From the NCBI GenBank assembly GCA_963921425.1, contig OY992834.1, positions 27,107,923-27,171,922 of the forward strand: a DNA stretch of 64,000 nt, given 5' to 3'. The notes under the pieces are model-generated. The model made no database searches. It was given only the letters and a program-made list of their open reading frames with translations, and had not been told where the DNA came from. Of this stretch, positions 45,266-57,956 are shown in pieces. The translations under genes were made by a program, and so were the position numbers. This stretch comes from Dryas octopetala (lineage: Eukaryota; Streptophyta; Magnoliopsida; Rosales; Rosaceae). Positions within the stretch are counted from its first letter, which is position 1; the number at the start of each line of letters is the position of its first letter.

Positions 45266-45751
45266 TAGAGGTGTCAAACGGGTCGGGGCGGCCCGAGCAC
45301 GACACAGCATGGCACGATTAAAATAGGCACGGCACGATTAAATGGGCCAGGCCGGGCCGAAGTTTTTAGCCCATCGGGCACTACACGGCACAAGCACGAC
45401 ACGGGCCAAGCACGGCACGAGCACAGGCACGAAATGGGCCCGAATTAGGCACGACTATTTTAACATTATTTTTTCCATTTTTAGAGAACTTTTCAACAAA
45501 AATATTTAATTTTCATAAAAAATAATATTAATATTTAATTATAAATAAAAAAATATCATAAGATTAGTTTTATCACTTAAAAAAATAAAAATAAAAAAAA
45601 GACCATTAGTCGGCCCATTTAAGGCACGACACAAGTACAAATAGCCCGCGGGCCATGGGCTATGCTAGTCTTAAGTCTTAACTATATGAACCAGCTCAAG
45701 CACAACATGAAAGCTGGCACCAACTTAAACCGACCGTGTTTGACACCTCTA
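45266..45751. mobile_element. hAT-type MITE, 486 bp
   Basis: Termini TAGAGGTGTCAAACGGG and, from the other end, TAGAGGTGTCAAACACGG form inverted repeats. A perfect 8-bp duplication TTTGCAGG flanks them, as in hAT elements. The subterminal regions are crowded with GGCACGA/GCACGAC and GGGCC motifs, the usual clustered transposase-binding type of sequence, around an AT-rich core. Non-coding. Confidence 0.92.
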
Positions 45752-45759
45752 TTTGCAGG

Positions 45760-46289
45760 ATGTACATCTCGGGTTGGAATCCTCTATTCAATTTTGTATG
45801 TTTGTGTCTTGAATATGAAATAAGTTTCCTTATCACATTAGTCAAAGAAAACATGTACCCATAAGGCCATAATTCAAATTGTCCCCCGCTGTCTTGTCCT
45901 ATTCTTCTTTCTTTTTTTAGGGGCAAGAATTCTTGTCCTATTCAATTAATGAGCTTCTCCCTCCCTCTCTCTCTCTCACTCACACAATTAATGTGCATAG
46001 CATGAAGTTAGCTAGAGAAGGATCGAGTTCAAGCTAGGTACGTAGATGTTGCCCAGTGTTTATATGTTACAGTTATTAGGTATTTAGGTCTAGATCTTGA
46101 GTTTTATATATACATTATATATATATCCTATTAATATTTGCTATATCTCTGACTCTGAGTATATGTATAGCTGTAGCTTTTTTCCATCGTTGTCTTTGCA
46201 TTGACTTTAATTTCTTGCACTTTCGTCACCAATAATAAAGACCCATTTGGCTATTTAACATTATTTTAACCCCAAAAAATTTAAAAAAA
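45760..46289. other. Intergenic, nothing recognised
   Basis: AT-rich, with a short CT run at about 45959-45977. No gene or element is supported. Confidence 0.35.
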
Positions 46290-47540
46290 GTCACTTGGCT
46301 TCAAGGAGTAAAATTTTAAAATTTTTGGTGAAATTTCGTTTTATAAGGGTATAGAAATTTTAACACCATACTAAATTAATTTCGAAAAATTTCAAAAAAT
46401 TTCGCCGAAATTTGCCGAAATCCTTGAAATTTTGCCAAAAGTTTCGATGTATAGACCGGAGAGAAAGGGGAGGCAGAGACCGAAGGGAGAGGGGAAGAGC
46501 ACTGTCGCCGACTCGCCGGAGGGAGAGAAGAGATCAGAGAAGCTGCAGAGCCGCGCCGCGCCGTCGTCGAAGGGAGAGAACAGATTCGGGGAGGAAGAGA
46601 AGGAGATCGGGGGAGGGAGAGGGAGAGAGAAGAGAGAGATTAGGAGGGAAGAGAAAAACTAGAAGTGAAGGGAGATTGGAGAAGAAAAAGAAAAACAGGA
46701 GAAAAAAAGAGGAAGACCAGTAGACCACTTGCTTGAAGAAGACGAAGTCCACTGGAAGTCTGGAAGACACGGGGGAAGAAGAGGAAAAGAAGGAAAGAAA
46801 AAAAAAGAAGAGAAAAGAAAGGAAAAGAAAAAAAAAAAAAAAAAAGACAAAAGACAAAAAAAGAAGAGAAAAGAAAAAAAAAAAAAAAAGGAAAGAAAAA
46901 AAAAATTTAGGATGGATTAAGATTTAGAGTCTTTAGACAATTGGAAAGAAAAAAAAAAATTTGAAATTTTATTTAGGGTTTGATTTGGCCATTTTGGTGT
47001 TTCGTTTAGTTGTAAACATAAATTATGAAAAAAAAAAATTTATCCCCTCATCATGAAGTTTCATTTCCTTAATGTTTGATTTTCCAATTTCAAGATTGAG
47101 AATTTGTGAAATTGAATTTTAGGTAAATCGCTGTCGCCGCTGCTGTCATCAGGTTGGTTCTATTTTAACCCAATTCGGCTCAATTTAACTATCGAAAACC
47201 ATTTCCAAGTCCCTTTGAGTAAGCTTGCTACTTCCCGTTGCCACATTGGTGATTTATTCTTGTAATTTCATTATGTAATTATTAATTAGTGAAGTATTTT
47301 TTTAACAGTATTGTCTACAGCGCGCATTATATTCATCACATATCACATGAAACCTACTATATAATTTGGTTTTTTCAATATTTTTTTATTAATGTAGTAG
47401 ATAATATGTTCAATAAACATATGGTAAAGTTTCATTTAAAATTTCCGTATTTTAATAGTAATTTCCGTCGTTTCCGTCTAATTTTTGTCGAAATTTAAAA
47501 ATCTTCGAAATTTCCGTCGAAATCTCGAAACCCAAAATTT
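46290..47540. mobile_element. GAAATTTC-rich non-autonomous element, copy B
   Basis: Same segment order as 18100-19650: a GAAATTTC-dense left edge, a GA-rich tract (46450-46910), 'gatttggccattttggtgttt', 'ctacagcgcgcattatatt', then a right edge dense in 'tttccgtcg' and 'cgaaattt' motifs. Unlike copy A it has no Mutator-like MITE inside and has instead a GC-richer stretch at 47130-47170. The Arg/Lys/Glu-rich frames over the GA tract are artefacts. Confidence 0.55.
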
Positions 47541-49766
47541 TATTCCTTGCTTGGCTTGGCTTACGATACGCGGTGGCCGACGCCTATAAGGCTATGACCC
47601 AACATATACCAGTTGGTCCAAAATGCTCTTGAATACACATCGGGCTGCTCTAATACCAGGTTAATGCCCCATGGTCCCAAGATTTATAAAGAAAATTATA
47701 AAAATAGGTTCATTTATTATTTGTTAAGTTTCGTTTTAGTTCGTAAATTCTTTTAAGTTTTATATTGGTTTATGAATTGTTTGATATATTTTATTTTGGT
47801 CCAAAATGGACAATTTTATTCCTCAAAGTCAACTCATTGATACAAAATTGTGGACCAATATAACACTTAAAAAAATTTGTGGACCAATATAACATTTAAA
47901 AAAATTTATAGACCAAACGAGACTTGGACTTAGTGAATAATAAGTAAATAGTTTCTGTAATTACCTCATACTTATATATTGTACAAACCACCTGAATCTT
48001 GCTGACGTGGGATATTTAACAAAAAGTTGGAGACTCTGATCTCCGACCACAAAATTAAAGATTTATGGTTTAATGGTGAGTGTGCTTCTTGTTGGTGTAA
48101 TTTAGGTTCGAGGCTATTGGCACTGATGGATTGAGGATAAACTTCAGGTAGCTTAAAAATGGATTCCATCATTTTTTACGGTGGATTTGGAGGTGGTTCA
48201 GTCAGGAAGAGGGGGGAGATCGAAATGCTTTGTTTTTTTTGGATGAATTAGAAAAATGGGTTTTCTTTTAAATTTGAGAAGGGTGAAAATAAGTGTATAT
48301 ATTATTCCTCTTATAATAAATAATATCATGTAAAGAGATATTTTAAGAGTATAAATATATTCACTTATTACATATAAATTTTCTTTTAAGAAAAATCTTG
48401 TAAGTGTATTGAAAAGCTCAGCCTTTACCCTTCTCAAACTCAATCACCTTCTAGATAGCTACCCACCACCTTCCACATTTGCCTATCGTTTTCACACTCA
48501 CATTTTGGTTCCCATCTGCATCTCGAAATTTTATCTTTATATACCGACAAATCTTATTTTGATTTTGTGTGCCTAATATCACTTCCACCTGTTGTAATTA
48601 ATTAACTAAGACTGGAAAGTTCTAGAGGTACTTAATTAATAGGAAGTGAATTTTTTTAAAAGGAATTACGAAGTGAATTTAATTCCATAGGGGTAGTGCA
48701 AAACTGCAAATGAAAAAAAAAAAAAAAAGATTAATACTAAAAATCATTTTCCATATATGCATGGAATTAATTAATGTGTTTGAAGGTTTATTAATTAGGC
48801 ATTGTACTGGACTGTTCAATGAGAAGAGACAGAACTTCGCAATTGTTAATTTTCACATACCATTGCAATAAGTTATATCACTCTTGCATAGACAAAGCAA
48901 TAGAAGTACTATAGCTGACACCTTGCTCCATCGTATTCAATAATTAGAGCAACCTTGCTATTAATTACATGTGTTGACATGACTTAACATAAATGGATTC
49001 CTAAATAGTTAATAATTAAATTAATTCAAACCCAGCATGAGTGGCTTAATAATCAATAAAAATGAGCCTGAGATGTCAGGTTCGTTCTAAATTGATTTAA
49101 CCATCATTAATACAGACACAAAAATGTTTGAATTTGCTTATATGCGTGTAATTTTTTTTATTTTTATGGTGTCTTCCTCATTATCCAGTTTATCCAATTT
49201 TTTGGTAAGAAATATTTTTGAATATGTAAATAGACTTAAAAAATAGACAATATATTCAAACTATTAAACTACAATACATAATGTATCATATATATATATA
49301 TATGATTATTTAAGGATCACACTGTGGAACTTATAAGAACTTTTGGTGCATGTTCATCTCAATATCTGGACTTAAAAGCATGTAAAGGGTATTCATCTTT
49401 CGTATAATGGTAAGTGGTGTGAATATTGATATATGTGGATGCCATAAAATTTAAACCCCAACAACACACGTACACCTGCTTTGATGAGTTTGTTGACCAG
49501 TGCGAAACCAAAAAGATGAAATACTGCATCTACTGTATCTGTGTGAAGGCCGAAGGGAAACTTTATTTTTATTTTTTTGGACTGAGTGAAGGGAGACATT
49601 ATACACGCCCATCCAAGCAAATGCCGGACTGGGGAGAGAGAGAGAGAGAGAGAGAGAGAGTACTCATCAAGAAACCACTCGTGTCATACTCATATCACTT
49701 ACTTGAATAAAAATAAAAGTAAAAATTTATAATAAATACAAAAATAACCCCGATCGAATTATCAAT

Positions 49767-49770
<4 letters not shown>
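47541..49770. other. Intergenic spacer with one decayed MITE
   Basis: Around 47690-47960 a weak inverted repeat ('gttcatttattatttgttaag' against 'cttagtgaataataagtaaat', and 'tttggtccaaaatgg' against 'gaccaatataac' phrases) suggests an old MITE. A GA run lies at 49637-49660. No gene is visible. The right end is upstream of the WIP gene. Confidence 0.4.

Positions 49771-49772
<2 letters not shown>

Positions 49773-49811
<39 letters not shown>
49773..49811. repeat. (CT)n microsatellite upstream of the WIP gene
   Basis: 39 bp of CT repeats, about 280 bp before the start codon. CT-rich tracts are common near plant transcription starts. A 16-C run follows at 49963-49978 and a TATA-like 'tatttatatgg' at about 50003. 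Confidence 0.9.
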
Positions 49812-49814
<3 letters not shown>

Positions 49815-50092
49815 GGGAGACAATCTGCTGCTGCAAGTCTTATCTCTGACTTTATCTCCTCACATTTGTGGCATTGTCAATTTCTGTTGCTTTGCTTTGC
49901 AGGGGTAATTTCTTGACTTTCCACTACATCTTCAGCTTTGTTTCTTTTACAGTTCAAATTTACCCCCCCCCCCCCCCCGTCCCTCTTTCTCTCTCATCAC
50001 TATTTATATGGTAATCTGAGCTCATTGTGTGGCCAAAATGCTACACCTTCAACCCAATTAGTGTTTCTTCTGGTCTTTTCCTTTCTCAGAGC

Positions 50093-52272
50093 ATGACAGA
50101 CCCTAGCTACTCATCCAATCTCTTCAACAATGGAAGGATCAACTTCATGCCTCTCCTCCACCCTCATTGCTCTAATTTCAATTCCATCAATTCTCCACAT
50201 CCCTACTCACACAACTTCATGATGAGTAACAACAAATATTCTTCATCACCACTACCTTCCTCACCTCCTCTCAAAGAAGCTCTACCTTTAATAAACAACT
50301 TAATCCCCACAGGAGGGGGACAAGAGGAACATAAGCCCTCAAGTAGCAGTACTACTGCAATGGAAGAGGATGATGAAGAGGAAGAGGACAAAACCAAGAG
50401 CAAAGATATTGATGGCTATGGGGGTGAGGATGAGTGCAGTTTGGCTGTAGCCCTACACATAGGCCTCCCAAGTCCTCCTCCTAACAAAAATCATAAGGAA
50501 TTAGGAGTGAGTGTGGTTAATTCAGCAGGGTACACTGTAGATGACAGACTAAACAACAAGCTGAATCTGGGTACTCACTACTGGATTCCCACCCCTTCTC
50601 AGATTCTTATTGGCCCATCTCAGTTCTCATGTCCTCTTTGCCCCAAAACCTTCAACAGATACAATAACTTGCAGGTATGCCTAGCTATCTCCATATATAC
50701 ACATATATGTATATGTATATATTATATTGAAGGACAAAAAGAAAAACCCTTGTAGCTAGCTAGATTCCTAAGTTCTTGTTTGGATTGCGATTTATAAATT
50801 GTTTCAAAAAATTTCTTCCTTATTTCATTTATAAATACAATATATAGATGGCCGGAAACAAAAAACTGTATTAAAAAAAGATATCAATCGGACTCTAAAT
50901 TTGGTTCCTTAATTATGTTAATCTAGGTTATGCTTAATTATGTTCCCTTATATTTCAAGTTTTTTAGCTGCAGAACAAATTAAAAGAGGTGAGTACATGT
51001 GCATGTACTGCGCGCTATATATGTGTCTTTGCTTTCTAATTAATTTCCTACCTTCTTCTTTTTTCTGTTTTTTTATTATTTTTCTTAATGCATGTTTATT
51101 GTTTAGATATGTGTTAGATATGAACCCAACATCTATATATGATCCAGCTGATGAGACTCATTAGTTGAGTAATTATATATATATATATATATGAACATGA
51201 ATATTTTTATGACATTTTGTTATTTTTAAGTTATTTTTTATAGGGTTCAACATGTTAGGGTATAAAATTTAATATTTAGAGTATAAAATTATTGTTTGAG
51301 GTTATATTTTAAATTTTAACTCTTAAATTTTGAGTGAAAACTCAAAATCATAAAAATTAAATAATAAATTTTGATTGATAATTTATATTTTAAATAATTA
51401 AATTTTACTAAATTTAAGATCAAATAGTAAAAATAAGTTATAAAACTTATGTGTTTGTTCTTTAATTAAAAATCAGAGAAAATATATATATTTATGAATT
51501 CATGTTTCTTGGGGTTTTTGGATTTTGATATTGAAGAGACATGCTCTATTAATATCTGAACGCTTCAGTCTGTAAAAGCTTATTGCAGAGATGATCAGTA
51601 AAATTAACCTGCAATGTCATGATGATCTACCTATTTCTGTGCAAAGAAGTACATGCATATTGAATTACTTTAGATAAACTAATGGTAGCATCCAGTCTCA
51701 AGTACTCCACACTGCTTGTTAATTGACAGCCAGTCCCACACAACGCACAGTTGGGTTAAGTGATTAACAATTAAAGACTACTGTTTGTACATTTTTTAAT
51801 ATAAGTATAACTCATATGCATGCAAAGAAAAAAAAAAATTTATATATATATATACACAGTTACACACACCAACAAAACAATGACATGTTCTTAGTTAAGT
51901 GTACTCTTGGATATATGTGCAGGAAATTGCTCTTAAGACTCAAATCATATTCTAAATTAAATTTTCAACATTGATGCATGCTAATTACAAAGACTCGAAT
52001 GTAATTAACACTTGAATCTCCCAGCCTTCTCTAATTAATAACTTCTTTTTTGATAATTGGACAATATTAATGTGAAATTTATGAAAGTCATTAAAAATCT
52101 ATCAACTCTACCAAAGTTAATAATTATTATAAACTATACAAAAATGCATGAAAATACTAATTGAATACATCCTCTAGATTTATAACTGAGTTAATCTTAA
52201 CCCTTTTCTAGAATTCTTCTCTTAAAAGGTTGGGAAACTTGTTTGGCATTCAAAACATACCAATTTTCTTTA

Positions 52273-52353
<81 letters not shown>

Positions 52354-53898
52354 ATGCACACTTACACAATGTATCATTCTCATGTACATGTACACTTAAT
52401 TACACAATGCAGATGGTGTTGATATTTGAATTTGCTAGGAAGAATGTATACCTTAATAGTTTATATATAGGCTTTTTATTACAAATAGTCCCTCAACTTT
52501 TACCTAAATATATATCAATTTGGTCCTTAAAATACATTTTCACTAATGTTGTTTTCTATTTTTACTATTGCACATCAATGTTGTTCTTTTATTGTATTTC
52601 GTTCGAATTTCTGTCAAAAATTGTCATGTGCAATACACGTAACCTTTTCTCAGGGCCAAAATGGTCTTTACACGTCCAATAACCACTCAAAAAGATTCTA
52701 CAAATTCTTTAATTCAAAATTTACGCTTAAAAAAGATTAAAAATAAAATAATTAAAAAAACAAAGAAAAAAAATGATCCAAAACCCTTTTTACCCCTAAA
52801 AAAAATTTTGTGCAGTGTAGTGACTATTTTTTGCAGCAATTCAAATGAAATTGAACGGAAATGCAACATTGATGTGCAATGGTAAATATGGAGGACGTAC
52901 TACATTGAGTGAAAATACACTTTAAAGACCAAATTGATATTTTGGTCAAAATTAAGGAACCATATATTTGCGATAAAAAGCCTTATAATATGGGGCTTCA
53001 AAAAGTCAAGATACAAGTAATTTTTAATTAATCAACAACTGTTATTTATGAAATTTGAATTTCGTCTTTTTTTCAATAAAGCGGAGACTGGCCGGGTGCC
53101 ACACCAAATGGTCATTAGCAAGGCACATAGTAATTAATTTCGTGTTTGTGTGCACATTGAAATTCGTTGCTGAGCGGTTAGGTAAGCAGGAAATTTCTCG
53201 CTCTATGGTGAGCAAGTGATTATTATTATATATATATATTGAGTTAGTTTCCTTTAAGAGATACTGTATTTGAGGAATACATTGTGGAGCTCACAGTACT
53301 CGTTGTTCAATGATTTGAATTGTTTATTTTTTAGATTTCAATTCAAAGATTATTGTAAAAAATTAAACAAATGAAAAACTATTAAGAAATTATATTAAGA
53401 AATTAATTTTGGATCTCTCTCAAGCTAACAGTTTTCCTTCTTCTTTTTCTTTGGCATATATGGATTGAATTACAGATGCATATGTGGGGACATGGCTCTC
53501 AATACAGGAAAGGACCGGACTCTCTAAAGGGGACTCAACCCACAGCGATGCTAAGACTCCCTTGCTACTGCTGTGCACCAGGTTGCAAGCACCACATTGA
53601 CCACCCATGGTCGAGGCCGCTCAAAGATTTTCGAACTCTTCAAACACATTACAAGAGAAAGCATGGGATCAGACCCTTCGCGTGCAAGCGTTGTGGCAAG
53701 GCATTTGCTGTGAAAGGCGATTGGAGAACGCATGAGAAAAACTGTGGTAAGATTTGGTATTGCATTTGCGGGTCAGATTTTAAGCACAAGAGGTCTCTCA
53801 AAGACCACATCAAGGCCTTTGGTAGTGGCCATGGAGTTTTCGATGTTGAGTTTTTTGAAGAAGAAGATGAACCCGCATCAGAAATTGAACATATATGA
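50093..53898 (+). CDS. WIP2: WIP-type C2H2 zinc-finger transcription factor
   Basis: Nuclear transcription factor of the plant WIP family (TT1, NTT, DOT5 and relatives), which acts in cell-fate and organ development. Exons are 50093-50674 and 53476-53898, GT-AG, phase 0, giving 334 aa. The signature W164-I165-P166 precedes four zinc fingers. Finger 1 spans the intron (C180, C183, H196, H200). Finger 2 is the unusual [20 protein letters not shown] type. Finger 3 is [19 protein letters not shown], and finger 4 starts with WYCICG. The N-terminus is Ser/Pro/Asn-rich, with PLKEALPLI and an acidic stretch. I chose the Met at 50093 because MTDPSYS resembles the start of WIP2/NTT-type proteins; an in-frame Met at 50027 would add 22 residues. 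Paralogue assignment is tentative. The intron position within the first finger is family-typical. Confidence 0.9.
52277..52349. repeat. (CT)n microsatellite in the WIP intron
   Basis: About 73 bp of CT repeats. Frames across it are artefacts. Confidence 0.93.
52470..52982. mobile_element. TIR MITE in the WIP intron, 513 bp
   Basis: Left end GGCTTTTTATTACAAATAGTC, right end (complement) GGCTTTTTATCGCAAATATA. Arms pair inward as 'tatcaatttggtccttaaa' with 'tttaaagaccaaattgata' and 'gcacatcaatgttg' with 'caacattgatgtgc'. The flanks share TTATA, but a longer target duplication is not clear. Non-coding. Confidence 0.8.
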
Positions 53899-55412
53899 TG
53901 TCGAGGCTTCAATTGGTCTGTGCAAAGTTAAGATTAATTAAGTGTCTCTTATCTTAATTTCATATATATATATATATATATATAGTTGTTTGAAGTTGTT
54001 CTTCATATATGTTGGGGATCGTAGACTTGCCTTTCTTATGTAAATACTTCCCTTTTGTTTGATGGGTTAGTAAAAATATTCAACGAAATTGAAGAGCAAA
54101 TTTGATTATTAACATAGATGCAATTAATGGGTTTTCTCTTCATTATTCTTCTTTCTCTAGGGTTTATTAATTTCATTAGAGATTATTCTAATGAGATTTG
54201 GATTCTCTACTTTGCTTGTTTTCTCTCGTTTCAATCTTAACCGTGTAATATAAATTCAAGAGGTTATGCAACTTCACTCATGCCCAAAGAGTGCTATGAA
54301 TACATCTCATTTTTTGCTCTCTACTCTTACATAAATGGTTAAGATTAAAAATTAAGCATAAACAAACAGGAAAAAAAATAAGTAGAGAATCTGAATCTAT
54401 TGTAATGAGCTGGGAAGAAATAAAAAATGAGTAATGCTATATATTGGCACTCTCCAAAAGGCTTTACGCACTTCTAGATATGGAGGAGTAGTGCAATTAA
54501 CAATGTCATATGGTAGACAATGACAATTTGATTTAGTGGTGGCACCCAATTAATTGTAGGGAATTTTAAATCTCATACCAATTAATCTCTCAAGTAGTTT
54601 TTCTCTTTATCTCATCTTCCTTTTACTCTCAATACAATTTGAAATTTATAGGGTTTGGACTACTCATAAGTTCCTATTTATACCTGACTTAAGGCTTACA
54701 TTGGGGGCACAATGGGAACATTGGGAGTAAAAAAAACGCAATAGAAAAACAGGGGCCACAACACGGGATCGATCTTGAAAAGAACGAGATCAATCTAGTC
54801 TTCATTAACAACATACTTACCCCTAATGTGGGATCAATCCCGTCTTAAACTTATGTACTATGGAATAGAAAGACCACCCTTTAATCGGTATGTCAATTTC
54901 AATTTTTTAGTGGATTAAATTTCGGTCAACTAAGGTCGATTCTTTAGTTTTATTTTCTCATAAAGCCAACCAAACATCATATCTATATGAAATGAAAATC
55001 AATTTCAATTCCATTCTTAATTAATCTCAATTCCGGCAAAATAAATGGGGACCAAGTATCTCAATATGGCTAAAAATTATATATTAGCTCTCTTTCTTAT
55101 ATTGAGAGAAGTTTTCATCTAGGCCAATAAAATAATGTTATTTTCTAAAAACATAAATAATTTTAAGTGTAACAGAGGACAAAATTGGAAATTAAGAGAA
55201 TTTTAGGTGGGGTGAAAAAAGTACTTTGTGGGGTTTCTTTAGAATTCCCCCTAACTTCTTTGTAGGAAGCCCAAGTAGAAGTGCGCTATTTAGCTCTACA
55301 ATCACAAATGGGATGACCCAGATTCTTCATTCAGCATTCAACTCCATTCCTTTTCCAAATTCCAATCCCCAACTGAACTTCAAGAGCTCTCTCTCTCTCT
55401 CTCTCTCTCAAT
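53899..55412. other. Spacer between the WIP and CHORD-like genes
   Basis: Contains the WIP 3' UTR (from 53899) with a (TA)n run at about 53962-53984. A CT run at 55390-55409 lies just before the next start codon. No further gene is supported. Confidence 0.45.
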
Positions 55413-56288
55413 ATGGCTTTGGCTTTGGGTGTAACTCAAAGCTTTTTATGCAGGCCACCAAATGGTTCGAAGATCAAGTTGTGCTCAAATACCAGCGATA
55501 GCAGACCAAGCACATCCCAAATCCAGATGAAGAAGCGATGCTTGAGGTGCAACACCCTTTACACGGACAAGGACAATTCCCCGACTGCTTGCTCCTTCCA
55601 CGGCCACACAACTGGTATAAATAACAATCACTTGCCTCCTCTTTTCTCACCCACATGCTCATTGAGATACGTGTGCCAATTTTGGGTCAAGTTCCACTAA
55701 AGTCCAATGGTCACCATTGTGTCAATTTTAGCGATGTAATAATTTTCTACAAGTTGCAATTCGAGTTCAGTCGTGGAGCTATTTTATATAGGGACAATGA
55801 AGCTAAGTTACTTAAAAAGTATAAACTACTCCCACTTATGCAAGTCAGGTGCTATATTTGTCGGACAAATTGATGAAATTAAGAATTTGTTCACTTGCTA
55901 GTTGCAACTATTAGAAAACTAGGTGCGTGAAATTGACAAAATTGAAACTACATAAACTGTAGTATAACTACAAGAACCAGAAACATAATTTTGCCTCTAA
56001 ACAACTAGTGTGTAATGTGTTTTCTTTTAGATAATTGAGCAATTGGGTATGTATGTAGGAGAGAAGGGACTGCTTGCAATGGCTCCACCACACCAAGGGA
56101 TTGATGGAGAGTGGAGTGACAGCTCTGGAGTAATTGTGTACAGATGGAATGAGAAGAGCAACAGACCAAACACTGGCAGGGGGAATTGGAAAAAGAGATG
56201 GAGCTGTTGTCAAGAGTATGATGAAAATGCCTCACCTTGTCAACAAGGATGGCATGTTTCCTATGATGATGGCTTCACCTTATATTAA
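55413..56288 (+). CDS. Small CHORD-like Cys/His protein, possibly plastid-targeted
   Basis: Exons 55413-55614 and 56059-56288 (ACTG|GTATAA … TATGTAG|GAGAG) join in frame to 143 aa. The start is the first ATG after a CT-rich leader. The Ser/Thr-rich, acid-poor first 38 residues could be a transit peptide. The rest has a regular metal-site pattern: C43-x2-C46, C60, H63, H65, then WSCC (C117, C118), C128 and H133. This resembles the zinc-binding CHORD module (C..C…H.G….WSCC….C..G.H), although the spacing differs, so it may be a distant relative. Plant proteins of this type are known only as uncharacterised to me. No function is claimed. Confidence 0.82.
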
Positions 56289-57094
56289 TGCTTCAATTGT
56301 TATCATCACTCTTCTAGTGATCAGATTTTTTGGTTTATTAAGTACATAACAGAGAGCTTCTTATGTATAAAGAGGCATTTGGGTTGTCCTCCACTCTTTC
56401 AACAACAATTTTCCTTGTAAAATCAAAACAATTTAGAATTTGTGTACAAGCAGTAGATGCAGTAGCCACAAATCAATCTAAAACAAAGCCATTGTCTTCT
56501 CCTTTTGACTCTTTATTTAAAATGCAAATGAGTCTGTTCAGCATCAAACTTAATGTTACAATTCCAGGTGCAAACATGCTTTTTAATTTTCTTTCAAGAT
56601 CTGTATGCTCCACTACATCTAATTAATCTTAAACAATGGAATATATACTAACCAGCTATGTCTCTGGAAGATCAACCAGGCAGTTAGGCTTCTCTTCAAG
56701 CATTCTGTAACTTCCACACAAACTCATAATTCAGACTGTTATTTATTCAAAACCAAACATGATTAAATTATTTTAATTGCTTGCTGGTTCCTCTGCTCAT
56801 TGCTAAGCATTTTTGTACCTTTAACTTTTATATGGGACTATATAAACAATGTATAGAATAATATTTGAAATTCTTGCTTCAAATTGCTGTTAATCCTTTT
56901 CTCCAATCCTAGTACAGCATTCTGACTCACAAAATTCATTAATTTGAAGCTCTTTAGGAATCAAATTGAAAAGTGCAAGCAAATGAGAGGGTCATCATGG
57001 AAAAGTTTGGATCATAGTATTTGATTTCATAATTGAAATCCGTATACATTTCAAATCGATCATCCCATATGAAAAAAAAAGACAAATATGCAAA
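56289..57094. other. Spacer between convergent genes
   Basis: The region should contain the 3' UTRs of the CHORD-like gene (plus strand) and the PsbP-domain gene (minus strand), which converge. The frame at 56363-56626 has no recognisable motif. Confidence 0.45.
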
Positions 57095-57956
57095 CTAAAA
57101 GGAACCAACAGTTTTGAAAGACTCATGAACATGTTGCAACATGTCATGGTCACGGTTCCACTCAGGCGTAGGCGCATTGATAAAGTGGGCATAAATCTTG
57201 TTCTGAGCACAAGTCACTGAAATCAAACTATGCGCAGCCACCCCATCGATCTCATACACATAGTAAACCTGTCCCTTCTCGTCCTTCTTCTCCTCCGACT
57301 TCACGCTGTCTGCACTCGCCAGCAGGTCCTGCAAGTTCACGTCCGACAAAGCCAGATTGTTCAGCACCACATCCTTCGGCGCCAGCTGTCGGTACCCCGA
57401 TAGGAACGTCAGGTACTCCTTCTCTGACTTCTTCTTCGGGTTATAGAATTCGCTATCCGTTCCGTTCGTACCTGTTCATTATCAGGTGGCGAGTTCTAAT
57501 TGACAGTCTCATAACATAACATATATAACGAGTTCATTATGAATGTAGACGATGTAGTCACCACATACCCTTTTCGACTTTCGATACCAATCGCTCCTTC
57601 CATCCGTCGGGTACGTCATAGACGTACTCGGCAGAGTCTTTCTTGTTGGAGTTGCCACCATAGCCGCCGTAGTTGGAGGGGCTGGCGGCAGTGCCGTAGT
57701 AGATTTGGTACGTTGTAGTTGGGGAGTCGGCTAATGAGGGTGGGGCGGTGGTTAGGATGGCGGCGGTAGCAGCGGCGGCAGTTAAGGTGGCAGTTAAGGT
57801 AGGTAGAAGTGGTTTGTGGGGTGAGATGGGGAGGTGGGATTTGGATGGTGGAGGACTTTGAGGTGGTTTTGGAGATGTGAAGGTGGTGTTGGGGGTGTTG
57901 GTGGTGGTGGTGGTGGTGGTGGAGAAGAAGGTTGAGGGTGAGAAGATGGTAGCCAT
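57095..57956 (-). CDS. PPD6: Thylakoid-lumen PsbP-domain protein, PPD6-like
   Basis: Exons 57569-57956 and 57095-57471 (AAAAGG|GTATGT … AACAG|GTACG) give 254 aa. The start Met at 57956 (MATIFSPSTFFSTTTTTTTN) begins a Ser/Thr/Pro-rich plastid transit peptide. It is followed by a hydrophobic Ala-rich segment ending in PPSLADS, a typical lumenal processing site (about residue 82). No twin arginine precedes the segment, so Sec-type transport is more likely. The mature part is a PsbP fold with YVYDVPDGWKERLVSKVEKG, DSEFYNPKKK and ISVTCAQNKIYAHFINAPTP. Length and sequence best fit the PPD6 / 20-kDa lumenal group, but I assign this from memory. An upstream in-frame Met exists at 58067, but transit-peptide logic favours 57956. 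Confidence 0.88.

Larger units (their letters stand above)
50675..53475 (+). other. 2.8-kb intron of the WIP gene
   Basis: CAG|GTATGC donor and GAATTACAG acceptor. The intron has grown by insertions: a (CT)n tract at 52277-52349, a TIR MITE at 52470-52982, and repeat-like sequence at 53230-53400. Confidence 0.85.

Noticed and set aside
55226-55501. Alternative plus-strand frame overlapping the CHORD-like first exon
   Set aside because: Does not include the Cys/His motif and does not join exon 2; the frame from 55413 does both.
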